A DNA stretch of 64,000 bases from Lineus longissimus (Eukaryota; Nemertea; Pilidiophora; Heteronemertea; Lineidae), in contig NC_088316.1 of NCBI RefSeq assembly GCF_910592395.1, positions 5,396,001 through 5,460,000 of the forward strand. Reading direction: 5' to 3'. The position numbers and the translations under genes were made by a program. The notes under the pieces are model-generated. The model was not told the origin of the DNA. It ran no database searches and was given only the letters and a program-made list of their open reading frames with translations. Positions 1 through 11,811 of the stretch are shown here, one piece after another. The stretch's first letter is position 1. Each line of letters opens with the position of its first letter.

Positions 1-616
1 GATGGTACAAATGTAATACTCTACAACCCACCAGCAGCAATCGACATTGGCCTAGAAAATGAAGTGCTTGGCCGAGGAGGCGGAGGACGACGATGTGGTG
101 TAGAATCAGGGTTTATACTCGGGTTTATATCACTAGCCTCTGCTGGAGGCTGTCTCGGCTGCAGCTGATCGGGCTGCTGCTGGTATAAAATCTGCACTAC
201 TTGCTGAAGCAGTAGTGCTGCCTGTTGCAGCTGCGACTGGTCGCACATTTTAAAAATTGCAACGAAAGTAGCCTACGCATGTACGCGCTTTCTGACAGTG
301 ACAAGTACCACGTGTTGAGGCCAACTGACAGTGGTGTCGCTTACAGCAAAAACAATACGACGACGTCAATATGCGACAGTGGCGCCACATAACGGATTTT
401 TTTGGAACTTCTATCCCTCACGAGATCTATCGCTCACGGTTCTAGAACCTGCGGGTTCTAGAGCTCGCGGTATCTATCCCTCACGACGATTCTAGGAAAT
501 GCAGATTTTAGAAATTACAGCTGTACGCGCCACGAACTATACACCTCATCGGCTCCTAGGAGTAACTTGCTATCCCTCGCGCGTTGGTGAATATTTGCGG
601 CAATAATCGCCCATAG
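1..616 (-). mobile_element. TIR element, 5' part, runs off the window
   Basis: Bases about 187-616 are the reverse complement of about 890-1320, and 1365-1671 is a third copy. All share the terminus GGGCGGTTATTGCCGC followed by a GC-rich subterminal part with repeated TCTAGAACC and GAGGGATAG words. The terminus of this copy is at about 616 and the element reads leftward out of the window. It carries the start of an element-encoded ORF (21-248, minus). The superfamily is not identified; the companion copy at 893-1671 has a possible 9-bp target duplication. Confidence 0.55.
21..248 (-). CDS. Element-encoded Gln/Pro-rich ORF, N-terminal fragment
   Basis: This is a 75-codon ORF starting at an ATG on the minus strand about 370 bp inside the terminus of the TIR element at 1-616. 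The N-terminus is Gln/Leu-rich (MCDQSQLQQAALLLQQ) and is followed by a Pro/Arg-rich stretch. The same start and the first roughly 20 codons recur on the plus strand at 1259-1325, where the frame soon ends. Recurrence beside the same terminus suggests the beginning of a transposon protein rather than a host gene. No catalytic domain is visible. A GT close to its end might be a splice donor leading out of the window. Confidence 0.3.
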   Translation of the reverse strand: MCDQSQLQQAALLLQQVVQILYQQQPDQLQPRQPPAEASDINPSINPDSTPHRRPPPPRPSTSFSRPMSIAAGGL

Positions 617-718
617 CTATGTACACTGCATAGTTGATATACCAGTTGTAACGAGTAGGCCTATACAGCAATTACCACGGCCACCATCTTTTTCAGGTGA
701 TAGAGTACAACATCCACG

Positions 719-3700
719 ATGGCATCAACAGTGTGTAACAGAGAGACATATGAAGATATGAACAGAAACTTGAAGTGTAGCGAAGGCTATTGCCGCTCGT
801 TTCTAGGAGGTTTTGGCACACCGTACGATACCTTTAATACCAATTGCAAAATATCTTGTCCAAGTAAGTATTTTTTCGCGACCGGCTGGTATGGGCGGTT
901 ATTGCCGCAAATATTCACCAACGCGCGAGGGATAGCAAGTTACTCCTAGAAGCCGATGAGGCGTATAGTTCGTGGCGCGTACAGCTGTAATTTCTAAAAT
1001 CTGCATTTCCTCGAATCGTCGTGAGGGATAGATACCGCGAGCTCTAGAACCCGCAGGTTCTAGAACCGTGAGCGATAGATCTCGTGAGGGATAGAAGTTC
1101 CAAAAAAAAATCCGTTATGTGGCGCCACTGTCGCATATTGACGTCGTCGTATTGTTTTTGCTGTAAGCGACACTACTGTCAGTTGGCCTCAACACGTGGT
1201 ACTTGTCACTGTCAGAAAGCGCGTACATGCGTAGGCTACTTTCGTCGCAATTTTAAAAATGTGCGACCAGTCGCAGCTGCAACAGGCAGCACTACTGCTT
1301 CAGCAAGTAGTGCAGATTTTAGAATAATCATTGTAAATCATAAATTGACGAAGTAGCACAAAAATGATAATGTTGCAGTGTCGCTTACAGCAAAACCAAT
1401 ACTATTTGCGACAGTGGCGCCATCTAACGGAGATTGTTTGAACTGCTATCGCTCACGAGATAGTGGCGCCACATAACGGATTTCTTTGGAACTTCTATCC
1501 CTCACGAGATCTCTCGCTCACGGTTCTAGAACCTGCGGATTCTAGAGCGCGCGGTATCCATCCCTCACGACGATTCTAGGAAATGCCACGAACTATACGC
1601 CTCATCGGCTTCTAGGAGTCACTTGCTATCCCTCGCGCGTTGGTGAATATTTGCGGCAATAACCACCCATAGGCTGGTATCATTAGCATACACAAGCCCA
1701 ACCTCCGGGCCATATTTAGATCACCTCGGTATGTAGTATCAGCCAATCATTGCACGATTGTATTGACCCCATGTTCCCTTCCATTTCTGTGATAATAAAT
1801 CAGTGTTAGTTTAGAAGTCGCACTGCAAACATGTCTTCTGTTGGCCCTTCTTCCTAGCAGTGCTCCTCAACTCAACCCATAATACTTTCAAGTCCTCACA
1901 TTTGGTGCAAGTGACCAGGATTAACAACAATTTGAATTGCACAACATGTAATTTTGTCACACGTATAGGTGACTAATACAACTGCAGCCTTCGGAACAAT
2001 TTCTGCAGTGTTTATACATGTATCAGCTCATTGAAAATGACAGATATCACCACGCTTATTGAACTGTTGTCATTTCAGATTGCTTCGAAGAAATTGTTAC
2101 GATGATGCAGAGGTCAACAACACTGCCATCTGTAACCCCAACCTCTGCTCCAACCCCAGCCTCTGCTCCAACGAATACAACTTTGACATACGCTTTGGTG
2201 TCGCCGCTTTGTTTGATAGTATTTTTGATCATTGTGGCAATAGCTCACAGATTTTGGACTAGGTGGTGTTTGAAAGCAAATTGCATAGGTAAACAGATAT
2301 TTGCTTTTTGAATGGTTGCCAGGCCAAAATGTCCCAAATAATGAGAGAGTGTGACTACATTCAAATTTTATATCGAAGAATAGATCACGAGTTCTAAAGC
2401 AATCTACTATTGACAACAATTAAGATTGATCTGATTATACTTTCATTTATATTCTATTATTCACATCTTTCAGAGCTGAATTTGTACATACACTATTTTC
2501 TAGGCCTACTTTGCATGGCACTACAACCGATTACAGTGACATGATGACTTAAAATATGCCAGTAATAAATAGTCCAAAAATTCAGTGATTGAACATGAAC
2601 ATCAAATATCAGATATCAAAGACCCTCGTGATCAAACTTTGTCATCCAACAAAATATCAAATAAATATCAAATATCAAAGTCCCCCGCCCCCCAAAAAAA
2701 TCATCAGGGGGAGTTATGATAAACAAGTAATTTGAGAATGGCCTTAGTTCAAATCCATCATTGATGGCGCCAATGTGGCCTAAAAAACTATTTCTTTTGA
2801 GTTCAATTTGAAACAATTTTTTTCAAATAGGCTATCCAACCCTTAAAACCAGCTAAATACATTCTCTATCGACATACTGAGCTTTATAGATATGGTACAT
2901 ATAGAAACCACTGCACAACTAAAAAGTAAAATTGTTTTGAGGATAATGTCTTTGGCCAATTCACTTTACCACCTGCGTGAACTTGTCAACATCACAGTGT
3001 GGTGGTTGATGTGATTGCTTTTTCAATTGCGATGTCAGAATGGTATTAGAGGGTTCAAATGTTGGCCTAAAGATAAAAATGCTCTCAATTACAGGAAAAA
3101 AACAACGGCAAGAAAAAGCTCCAGCCACAGTTGCAAATGAAAGCGAGAGTGAAGACGCTGAGCTTATCATGCAATCCACCACTATCACGAATATTCCTCC
3201 AAGAACTGATCAGTCCGACATACTTCTCGAAGATGTAGTACTTTCCACGTATCATGAAGCAGTTGAGAGTCAGGACACTGATAATGTCATCATCAACATG
3301 CCATCGACCACTACAATGAGTATGCCTCCGTATCCTGAAACTGATCCAGGCATAGTTCCTACTTATTGTGAAGGAGCAACAAGTTCATCACTAGGCCTAG
3401 TATCACAATCAGGAACTATTCGAGACACATTGATAGAGCATGCAGCACATGTCCATGCTGCGCTGGACAATTCAAGCCTCCACAACTCTGCAGCAGTTGA
3501 CGAGTCTGACATAGTTCATCCAAATAATGAATATGCCTTCAATCTGTCAGCCATTCCCATAAATCCACCTCCAGATACCCCAAATATGCAACCTGCTGAT
3601 ACCATGGTTCCACCTCCGGATATCCCAAATATACAACCTACTGAAACCATGGTTCCATCTCCGGATACCCCAAATATGCAACCTACTGATACCATGGATA

Positions 3701-3831
3701 CACCTCAAGAAAGGTCACCTCTCCCTTTCGATAGCATGATTCTAATTGAAGAATCCATTTTGGAAGAGATCCCTCTGTCTGTTGAATGCACGGAAAGTGA
3801 TACCCGTGCCATCCGATATGCGTCGAGTTAA
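719..3831 (+). CDS. Gene A: small TNF-receptor-like membrane protein (3 exons)
   Basis: Coding exons are 719-863, 2079-2288 and 3095-3831 (TAA). Donors are GTAAGTA and GTAAAC, acceptors TTTCAG and TTACAG. Both introns are phase 1 and the join gives 363 codons. Residues 6-50 hold six cysteines spaced C-x13-C-x4-C-x17-C-x3-C-x2-C. A Thr/Pro/Ala-rich stalk follows (about 60-83), then a membrane helix at about 84-104 and a 245-residue acidic tail with three 15-residue repeats (276-320). TPQE (321-324) fits the TRAF2-type consensus, which is weak evidence. The ATG at 719 has A at -3 and G at +4, and stops precede it in frame after a TTTTTCAG acceptor, so a 5' UTR exon probably lies upstream. No signal peptide is visible, as in the type III receptors BCMA and TACI; alternatively an unseen signal exon joins at the AG at 730-731. 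Intron 1 holds a TIR element. The TNFR assignment is inferred from cysteine pattern and architecture. Confidence 0.55.
893..1671. mobile_element. Fold-back TIR element in gene A intron 1
   Basis: The left part (893 to about 1325) and right part (about 1365-1671) are inverted copies of the same terminal sequence, each beginning GGGCGGTTATTGCC or GGGTGGTTATTGCC. GGCTGGTAT occurs at 884-892 and again at 1672-1680 and would be a 9-bp target duplication, although its last TAT overlaps the expected TIR start. The two arms are of unequal length and the right one carries a small internal duplication (1419-1470). It lies 30 bp after the donor of gene A exon 1. It encodes no complete protein. Confidence 0.55.
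1681..2078. other. Gene A intron 1 remainder, no feature seen
   Basis: AT-rich intron sequence between the fold-back element and the acceptor TTTCAG at 2073-2078. I see no ORF, repeat array or TIR in it. Confidence 0.4.
2289..3094. other. Gene A intron 2
   Basis: Intron of 806 bp with a GTAAAC donor and TTACAG acceptor, phase 1. It is AT-rich, with several ATATCAAA repeats around 2600-2680 and a C-run (2683-2693). No gene or complete mobile element was seen. Confidence 0.4.
3565..3699 (+). repeat. 45-bp tandem repeat x3 inside gene A tail
   Basis: Three in-frame 45-bp units at 3565-3609, 3610-3654 and 3655-3699 encode PPPDTPNMQPADTMV-like 15-residue repeats. They differ at a few codons. The repeat keeps the frame, consistent with selection on a coding exon and with a disordered tail that varies in length. 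Confidence 0.8.
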
Positions 3832-4284
3832 AATTGTGATTAGGCTGAACATCATACTCTGTTTCCTCACGTTTACCGTCTTTTGGCGCCATATTTAAGA
3901 GGCCCGAAGGGATAAATACCTCCCATACCTAATACGAAGGTTGGACTGGTTGGCTCAGATCGTGGCACAGTCCTATGACCAGAGACACCCACCACTTGCA
4001 GTCCACTACCATTGGTTGATGGGATTCTAAATGAATTGAATGGGTTGTATTACCAGACAATCGTGTTTGGGCTTTATTCATGGCGTGACCGAGGTGGAGC
4101 GAATGGACAATGCCCATTTATCACGTGGACAAAGAAAAACCGCCCCGCATGTGGTGAACCCTATTGCGTACCCCACCCAATATATGGACACTGTTATTTT
4201 GTATTAGCAGTATAGGAAGACGGTATACGTGAGGAACCTCTCTATTAAGTGTTTGTCCATTTGCACTTGGTGCACCATTTCTCC
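3832..4284. other. Gene A 3' flank
   Basis: No AATAAA occurs close to the gene A stop; the first seen is near 4398, inside the TIR element that begins at 4285. A fragment GAACCTCTCTATTAAG at about 4237-4252 matches the end of the short TA-flanked MITE at 32759. Nothing else is recognised. Confidence 0.35.
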
Positions 4285-5955
4285 GGCCATGGCGATTTAG
4301 CGAATTCTGCGGAACATGCGGAATCTGGGCGGAATCTGGGCGGAATCAGCATAAAAACAGCTCGAGAATATCGATATTATGATAAATCATCCTTATAATA
4401 AATATTTGTAATATTCCATAACTGTTAAATTGTCTAAACCGCTAAGATTATCAAGCATTTCGGAAAAACCCCAACATGCATGAAAAAATGTCTGCATTCT
4501 ATTATCGGACGATTTCCACATTAGGGAGTTTTTCCCAAATGTACGCGATGATGACGTGCCCCATTAACAGGGCGTAACATCTATTTTAAAATGCGTTTCC
4601 AAAGTGAATGCATGAGGACAACCCATTTGTGTCGTATATCACTGGAAACGCCCGATTCCCCTGATTCTGCAGGATGTTAAATCGGGCATTTTATTTCTTT
4701 AAATAAATCATAAGCGTCACATTTGCTCCTAGCTCTGTTCACCATCCCAAATGGCAATATTGCCAATTGGGCCGGACAATCACGAAAAAACCCCAATATT
4801 ATATATTTCTTCCTGAATAATTCTTACAGTGACCATTCTCCCATGAAAGACAGTTGCTTACGCTACACAAAAATCAAAAAAAAAATCGAGGGTCAACCAT
4901 TGAACTTTTGAGATATGTTGAATTTTGCACAAATCAGCGAAAAACGCACCAACTGGCACTGGACGGCATTTCAACACGGGGCCGACGCACATCCCAAGTT
5001 CAGTGTACACATACGTTGGCAACAACAGTATAAATGCGTAGTTTCTTGTTAGCCGCCTATTGAGTAGCGCTCTAGGTTTCAGAAACTCCAAAAAAACATG
5101 TCTTTGCCAAAACAACTGCTGAATCAACACTGACATACTGTAAGGACCGTGAAATCAATGATTTTAGGAACTACGGTGAGGGGGGGGGGGCGCGCATGAA
5201 AAAAAAACACACCCTAATGAGACCATTGACCGTGATCTATAACCCAGGCCGAGTTGGCCTGTAATCGTGTAAGTCGTTACGCACCCGAAAAACACACGTC
5301 ATTTTCGCTCATTCGTTAATTTGTTAATATCGTGCAGAATACAATAGCGACGGACACTTTTTCCAGGGGACATTTTAAACTTCTACACTGGCCTGGTTGA
5401 CACGTCTCTCTTTATTTTACAACATCGCAAAATTGTGCACGAGCAACATACGATTGCCTTGATGATCCATCATTAAGATATTCAAGTCACATGATGAATG
5501 ATGATGTCCAGGACTCCCAGATGACAAATCAGTTTAAACAGAGAATTTCCCACTCTCATGATAATAAATAAAAGATTTTTTTTCTAAAACGTCCACCCGA
5601 GTCAGTCATCCCACTCTTGATGACCAAACAGCCAGCAAGATCATACGATGACAGGTGACAAGCCCGAGATCCCGGCAACGATCCTTAAACCACCCCAAGT
5701 CCCAGGAGGCGAAACGACTAATTTTTGGGTAAAGTGACTCTCAGACACTCTCTTGATTTGGCTTGATTACATTACATCACGGCAGCGGCCACCTTCAGCG
5801 CCACCACGTGGAGCCTAATGGTATTAGGTTAAGTTTGGGGGCGAAAATGCTGGGGGCGAAAACGTCAGGGAGCGAAACGACCGGATACCAATCCACTGCA
5901 GACCAGATTCCGCAGAATCCGCAGAATCCGCAGGATCCGCTAAATCGCCATGGCC
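4285..5955. mobile_element. TIR transposon with 9-bp target duplication
   Basis: The ends are GGCCATGGCGATTTAGCG at 4285 and its reverse complement ending at 5955, followed inward on both sides by GCGGAATCTGGGCGG-like words. The flank CATTTCTCC is duplicated at 4276-4284 and 5956-5964. A 9-bp duplication is typical of Mutator-like elements. The 1.67-kb interior has no convincing transposase, so it is probably non-autonomous. A G-run lies at 5177-5190. Confidence 0.75.
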
Positions 5956-5964
5956 CATTTCTCC

Positions 5965-7435
5965 AGGGTTCAGTGGAATTTTCAGGCCCTGAGTCATTGT
6001 GACGTTTGTCAGACAATTTTTGATTAGCTATTTAATTCATTACATTAGTATGTAATTTTTATACTCCAATAGTTAGAAAAAATTTGAATAGAATGACGCA
6101 AAGTTTTTACTCGAATACGAAGGATTTTAGAACGACAATATGGTGAGATTGGAATTAATTTTGAGTCCAGTGTCATCTTTCTTGATGTGTCTTTGGTCAG
6201 TTTTGTAGATATCCTTCGTCGAAATTTTGTTTTTTTGGCTTTGAGTAAACTTGAGTTTGTTCTCGTGAATCAGTAAATTTTGTATAAAACAACAACATAG
6301 TGTACAATGTAATCGACTCTGTCAGCTTTGCCACTTCTGTGTGTCAACTTTTGTTGGTCGCTATCTATGTTGGCCTTGCGTTCAACCAAGGGTTGTTTAG
6401 GTTTTAGGGTTTACAAGTATAAATTATAAATCGATCGCCTGAGAAAAAAATATTTCCGTACACCATATCCATCAAAATGTCACACGCGCATTGATATGGC
6501 CCTGTCAAAACAGAAGTTCTAAACTGACCAGTGAGACTACATTTTCTTAAATATATCATCAAAAAGCGTATTTCTTCGAAGGCCCGTCTCTGTAGATTTA
6601 AAATCAACCATAGATTGCGAATTAATCCCACTTTGGTCCATCCCAGCCATGTATTTACCACAACTTGAATGACATTTTAATAAGCTCTATGCCACACTTC
6701 CGGTTGTGGATGAATACATGTCTCTGCCCATATGCCTGTTCGAGGGAAGTTCTATGTTTGGCAGGCACATTCATCAGTGTTGTTGAAGCCGAAGACACTG
6801 CACAGCGACGACAACAATGCAGAAATCAAAGTGGTGGAGATGAAGTGGACTGTTTGGTTGCTAACGTCGAAAAACATCATCGTATCATATCGTCCAAACT
6901 AAGTGACACCACTACAAGTGTGAAAAAAAATGCTCGGCAGAAAATACGCGGAAGGTCAACTCATGTTGAGTCTGTATACGTTTCCAAAGGATTTGCTCGT
7001 GGTTGGAAAAGTTCCCACCGTAAACCACGGCGATTTTCTTCTTCCAAGAGATGTATCAGGACCATTTTCCATTTTCCGCCTAGATTGTCGACCAACAGAC
7101 CAGTCCTATCGACCTTGCATTGTGTAATAATCGTTGTTTACAACATGGCAATGGAAAGAAAACTGTTGTAAATTGGCGACAGATTCGTTTCTATTTTCAT
7201 GCGAAGTCGTTGTGAACCGTTCCACCTATGATTTGATTCTTGGGAGAGGCCAATATTTTATATAGCTTTCGAGGAACTAATATTCCTGGCACAATCCTTT
7301 GAATGAGACTCAAAACTGAGGTTTCATGTATCTGGAGTCAATGCCAGGGCTAGCGAAAGACTCAACCAAGTGAGAATTATATATGAGGAGCTTCTGATGG
7401 ACTCCACCTCTGGCTGAAGAATGAGCCACTGTGCA
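5965..7435. other. Intergenic region, no supported gene
   Basis: Moderately AT-rich sequence. A 168-codon frame (6665-7171, plus) and an overlapping 65-codon frame in another phase (6930-7127) look like open sequence without domain signatures or splice context. They could be a decayed coding fragment. I see no TIR pair or tandem array here. Confidence 0.3.
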
Positions 7436-8024
7436 AAACAAAATTACTGTGGCCAGGGCCATTGTGCTCACCTTCCTCACAGACAGTTTATTACATATGA
7501 TAAAATTTCTTTATCAATGATCAGGCCCTTAGCGTTTGATACTAGCCATCTGGTGCCCAAACAAGGAATCGAATCAGACTGCATGAAAATTAGTCTGCAA
7601 GGTTTCATAAAATAGGGCTACAAATGTACCAAGTTTCAAGTCAATACTCTAGTAAAATATGAAACATGCCACCATTGGTCACTTAACGCACTTTCACTTC
7701 TGTGACCTTAAAAAGTAGGTCAAATCAAAAGCCATGTGATATGTCATGTGTTATCATTACATGTACCCTTGATAAAAATTCGGTGATGATCGAGCCCTCA
7801 GTTAGGAGGATATAGCATCTTTTGTGTTTTCGGTTTCAGCCACCTGGTGGCAAAATCAGGAAACAAACCGGACTGAATTTTGGTATCCAAGGTGTCATTA
7901 CATAGGGGAATATACATGTATGTACCCAGTTTCAAGTCATACGATAACATTTTTTCAGTGAATCAAGCAGTTGCAGTGTTTTAAATTTTTTTGGCCACCT
8001 AGTGGCCAAACCAGGAATCGAACC

Positions 8025-8193
8025 TGTTGCGTGATGTGTCATATTGTCTTCGGCTAAAGGTTGAGAGGGTCCCGGCGAGACCGGAATGTGTTGTTGTGTA
8101 GAAGCCATGGCGCTGGAATAAAGAGTTATCTCCGAAGTTCTGTCTTGTCCCATCTGTTAGCCATCAGGAAGGCCACCTGGACCCTACGAAACA
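8025..8193 (+). repeat. 5' LTR of gypsy element
   Basis: This 169-bp LTR begins TG and ends CA and has an AATAAA polyadenylation signal at 8117-8122. It differs from the 3' LTR by a 4-bp indel and one substitution (CCCATCTG versus CCCGTCTG). Confidence 0.92.
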
Positions 8194-8211
8194 TGGTGGC
8201 AGCGGTGGTGA
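8194..8211 (+). other. Putative primer binding site of gypsy element
   Basis: The sequence directly after the LTR starts TGGTGGCAGCGGTGG. TGG at the LTR edge is expected for pairing with the CCA end of a tRNA. I cannot name the tRNA. Confidence 0.6.
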
Positions 8212-8397
8212 AGAGTTGAATGAACATTGCAGCCCACTTTCCCGTCGGTCTGGTAAACCCCGCCGGTGCTGTGCAGCGTTGAACTAGAGACTAAAATACC
8301 GCCCGTCGCTACTGTACGTGCTGTAGTGTAACGTCAAGTGCATTGCTGTATTGGCTGTACTAACTCTTCCCATACATACTACGTGCTGTTCGTGTGA

Positions 8398-10059
8398 CCT
8401 GACGACGTGCTTGATCCTCCTGCAGCTGGTGGTGGTGGGGGCCCACCGCCCCCAGGTCCACGCCCAGTCCAGGGTATCCGCCCCCCACAGCCTCCAGATT
8501 TCTCTGCTGTGGGCAGTGTGGCTGAGGAGTGGAGGATGTTTAAGCAGAAATGGAACAATTACAGTGTCATTACGAAGTTGGTCGACCACGACCGCGCCTA
8601 CCAGGTGGCGTTGCTTCTCCATACTCTTGGGGATGATGGCCTGCGAATTTGCAACGGTTTTCGTTTCGATACTGCTGATGACGCCCGAACCGTAAAGGAA
8701 ATGTTGGCAAAGTTTGACGACTATGCCATAGGGGAGGTGAATGAGACATACGAGCGATACCTCTTCAACAAACGGGACCAGAAGGCGGACGAAACTTTTG
8801 AGGCCTTCATGGCGGGTATAAGAACCCTCATCAAAACGTGTAATTACCACAGGGACTCGGTCAGTTCAATTTGAAGAGACAGGGTTGTCCTGGGGATAAA
8901 CGATAAAGAGACTCGAAAACTACTTTTAAGAGAACGAAACCTCACACTAGAGGGCTGCGTGAACATCTGCAAGGCTGCAGAAAATGCGACCATTCAAGGG
9001 AAAGCACTGTCGAGTGATAGTGCCAATGCCGCTGTCAGTATCAAGCGTGTGAAAGATGGACGTAGGCCTAAAAAGCCTAGCACTGCTACTAGTAGTAACT
9101 CTGACTCAGTTTCTTCTAAGAAGGTGTCCACTAGGGATTGTAAGTTCTGTGGGCGCTCTCATCCGATGGTGAAGGAAAAATGCCCCGCCTGGGGAAAGAC
9201 TTGTGATAACTGTCATGGGCAAAACCATTTTAGTGCCAAGTGCCGTAAACCAAAGGTCAGAGCGGTGTCACATTCACATGCCGAATCATCATCAGGATCG
9301 GATGATGAGTACTACCTGCAAAATGTGACATCGCGTCGCAGGGGCAGCTCTACCCTGACTGCTAAGATGGCAGTCAATGGGTGCCATCTTCATTTTCAAC
9401 TGGACTCTGGTACAGAGGTTAACACTTTGTGCCAAAGATTCGTTAAGAAAGACCAAGTCGTGTCTAGCAGTAAGAAACTGATCATGTGGAACGGTGCGAA
9501 AGTGAAACCAAAAGGGGAGGCCACTCTTTCCTTGAAGAATGTCCGCACTGGCGAGGTACAACCTGTGGATTTCGTGGTTGTACCCAACAACCTCTCTTGC
9601 CTCCTTGGTATAAATACGATTCGAAAGATGGGGCTGATTACTGTGAATAAAGATCGCTTCATCGCCAAAGTGGAAACTGAAACGACTGAATCAAAACTCG
9701 GTGACCTTGGAGAGGCACGCCTGCATGTCAATCATGAAGTGAAACCACGAGTCCTGCCATGCAGGAACGTGCCGATTGCGCTGAAGGAGGACGTTAAAAA
9801 GGAGCTTGATCGTCTTGTGGACCTTGGTGTTCTGGAGCCTGTGTCCGAGCCGACCGAATGGGTGAGCCAGATGGCTGTTGTGCGTAAGTCAAATGGCCGG
9901 TTGAGGATTTGTTTAGATCCACAGCCACTAAACGAAGCTCTAATGCGAGAGCACTACAAACTGCCTACGCTTGATGATGTCTTGCCGATGCTCAGTGAGG
10001 CGAAAGTATTCAGTAAGGTTGACGTAAAAGAATGCCTTCTGGCATGTACGTTTAGATGA
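8398..10059 (+). pseudogene. gypsy gag-protease-RT (5' part), broken
   Basis: One frame runs from after the TGA at 8395 to 10059, with an in-frame TGA at 8872-8874 that ends the Gag part early. No ATG opens the frame; the first in-frame ATG is 8536, inside sequence that already looks coding. The first 45 residues are Gly/Pro-rich, followed by a capsid-like stretch. Two zinc knuckles lie at about 9140-9245 (CKFCGRSH..., then CDNCHGQNHFSAKC). Protease shows LDSGTEVN at about 9403-9426. RT begins at about 9780. The frame is lost at about 10035, in the RT palm. Confidence 0.85.
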
Positions 10060-10129
10060 AGAATCTAGTTTGCTGTGTACGATGATCACTCCTTTCGGCC
10101 GATTTAAGTAGCGCCGCCTGCCATTTGGT

Positions 10130-10885
10130 TTGAAAGTTAGCAGTGAGATCTTTCAGAAGAGACTAACGGAAGCTCTGAGTGGACTCGATGATGTTTTCAC
10201 GATCGCAGACGATATTGCTGTCGCCGGATGTGGGACATCAAAATCTGAGGCCCTCCAGGACAACGACGCCAAACTCGAGAAACTGTACGAGCGTTGCGAT
10301 GATCGTCACATTGTGCTTAATGACGACAAGAAAGAGATTGGTAAGACTGAAATGACTTTCCATGGGCATCGCTTCACTGATGACGGAGTCAAACCCGACG
10401 AGAGCAAGATTGAAGCGATCAGGAGCATGCCTGCTCCGACTGACGTCGCTGGGGTCAAGCGATTCTGTGGAATGGTTCAATACATGTCACGGTTCCTACC
10501 GAATTTGGCCAACGATCTGGGACCAATTCGGGACCTCACCAAGAAAGAGACTGTATGGGATTGGTCAGCTGCCTGCGACCAGGCGTTCAGAACGGTGAAG
10601 GAAAAACTGACTGTCGCGCCGGTGTTAGCATATTTTGACTCAAAGAAAGAAGTCAAAGTACAAACGGACAGTAGCAAGGATGGAATCGGGGCCGTGTTAC
10701 TGAGCGGTGGCCGCCCTGTCGAATATGCGTCACGGTCTCTTTCAAATGCACAGAGGTCGTGGGCTCAAATTGAGAAAGAGCTGTTGTCTGTTTGTTTTGG
10801 GCTTGAGCGCTTCGACCAGTATACTTATGGGACTAAGGTCATTGTGGAAAATGATCACAAACCTTTGGCAGCCATCTTGAAACAA
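10130..10885 (+). pseudogene. gypsy RT (3' part) and RNase H, truncated by insertion
   Basis: The frame continues the RT from the LPFGLK-type motif, with the catalytic pair in IADDIAVAG at about 10200-10226. RNase H follows with TDSSKDGIGAVL and the conserved Glu in IEKELL. The frame is separated from the upstream RT part by a TAG at 10109-10111. Coding homology stops at 10882, inside the RNase H C-terminal part, where a Helentron-like element begins, and resumes at 14663. Confidence 0.85.
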
Positions 10886-11811
10886 GAGGCCCAAGGGCCT
10901 GGCGCTCAGCTGAGTTGTTGCTGCGTTGTTCGTATATATTACATTACTCGTCAAACTCTACTAAACTAAGGACTCAAAGCCTAAGGATAATAGCTTATGG
11001 ATGTGTAACAGTGAATTGCGGTAGACTGGCGCAATCTACTTCAAGCAAGCTCCACCCTTGCAATGTGTGCGCAAACAGATAACCTAACCTATATTGGACC
11101 ATCAATTCTACACACAGCAACATGATTCATCCTCAGCTGTTACCATGATGATGATGATGATGATCCTTTTCGCAAATTGGTCGTCTTCTGTCTTTCTTCC
11201 ATACTTCAGTGCCACCGGATGTAGTCTGCCCTTGTGGAGGGATCCTTTCAGCACCGGGACACAAGAATCCATGCGAATTGAATCACATGGAGAGACTAGC
11301 CCAATCACCCGCTTTTGGCTGGGTAGAAATGGGTAAATCTCGCAGACTGGACCTTAAACTCTACTGCCGACGTGTGAGGCCGGTCTGACAGATGAGTAAG
11401 TGGGGTCCACCTAATGCAGAAGGCACCAGTTTCCCTAACTAAAAGGGTAACATTATTGCCTAAAGGCCTGTGTACACTAGTAAAATATTAGCAACATTTT
11501 TACATTTCCAGTTGCAACAAATGTTGCAAAAATGTTGCGTAGTGTGTACAGAGCAAAACGCGTCTTACAACATGTTGTAAAATTGTTGCAAATTAAATGC
11601 AATGCAATTCTTTGTTGCATGTTGTAAAAATGTTGCAAACTCTTCAGCCAATCAGAAATAGGATTTGCGTCATGTGATCTACCGGAGTTCATGTGACTTG
11701 AACAAGAAGCAGGTATAGCAACTCTCAAGTGAGTGTCTTGCTTCGTAGGGTGATGAAACCTTTTCTAGAAGTTTTTGTATGACGGCTTGTCAGTCAGCCG
11801 CAACTCCTTTA

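Noticed and set aside
6665-7171. 168-codon plus frame
   Set aside because: No domain, no splice context, and an overlapping frame in another phase is equally protein-like; retained only as a remark.
8014-8027. tRNA B-box-like GGTTCGATTCCTGG (reverse strand)
   Set aside because: It spans the core-repeat/LTR junction by a few bases; no A box at the right distance and other core units lack it.
8407-8409. GTG as Gag start
   Set aside because: Not a normal animal start; the frame is open only because the true start has been lost or lies in another frame.
8284-8850. 188-codon minus-strand frame
   Set aside because: Antisense shadow of the gypsy Gag frame, which has clear zinc-knuckle and capsid-like continuation on the plus strand.
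9292-9731. Two minus-strand frames of about 90-110 codons
   Set aside because: Antisense to the gypsy protease/RT; no motifs of their own.
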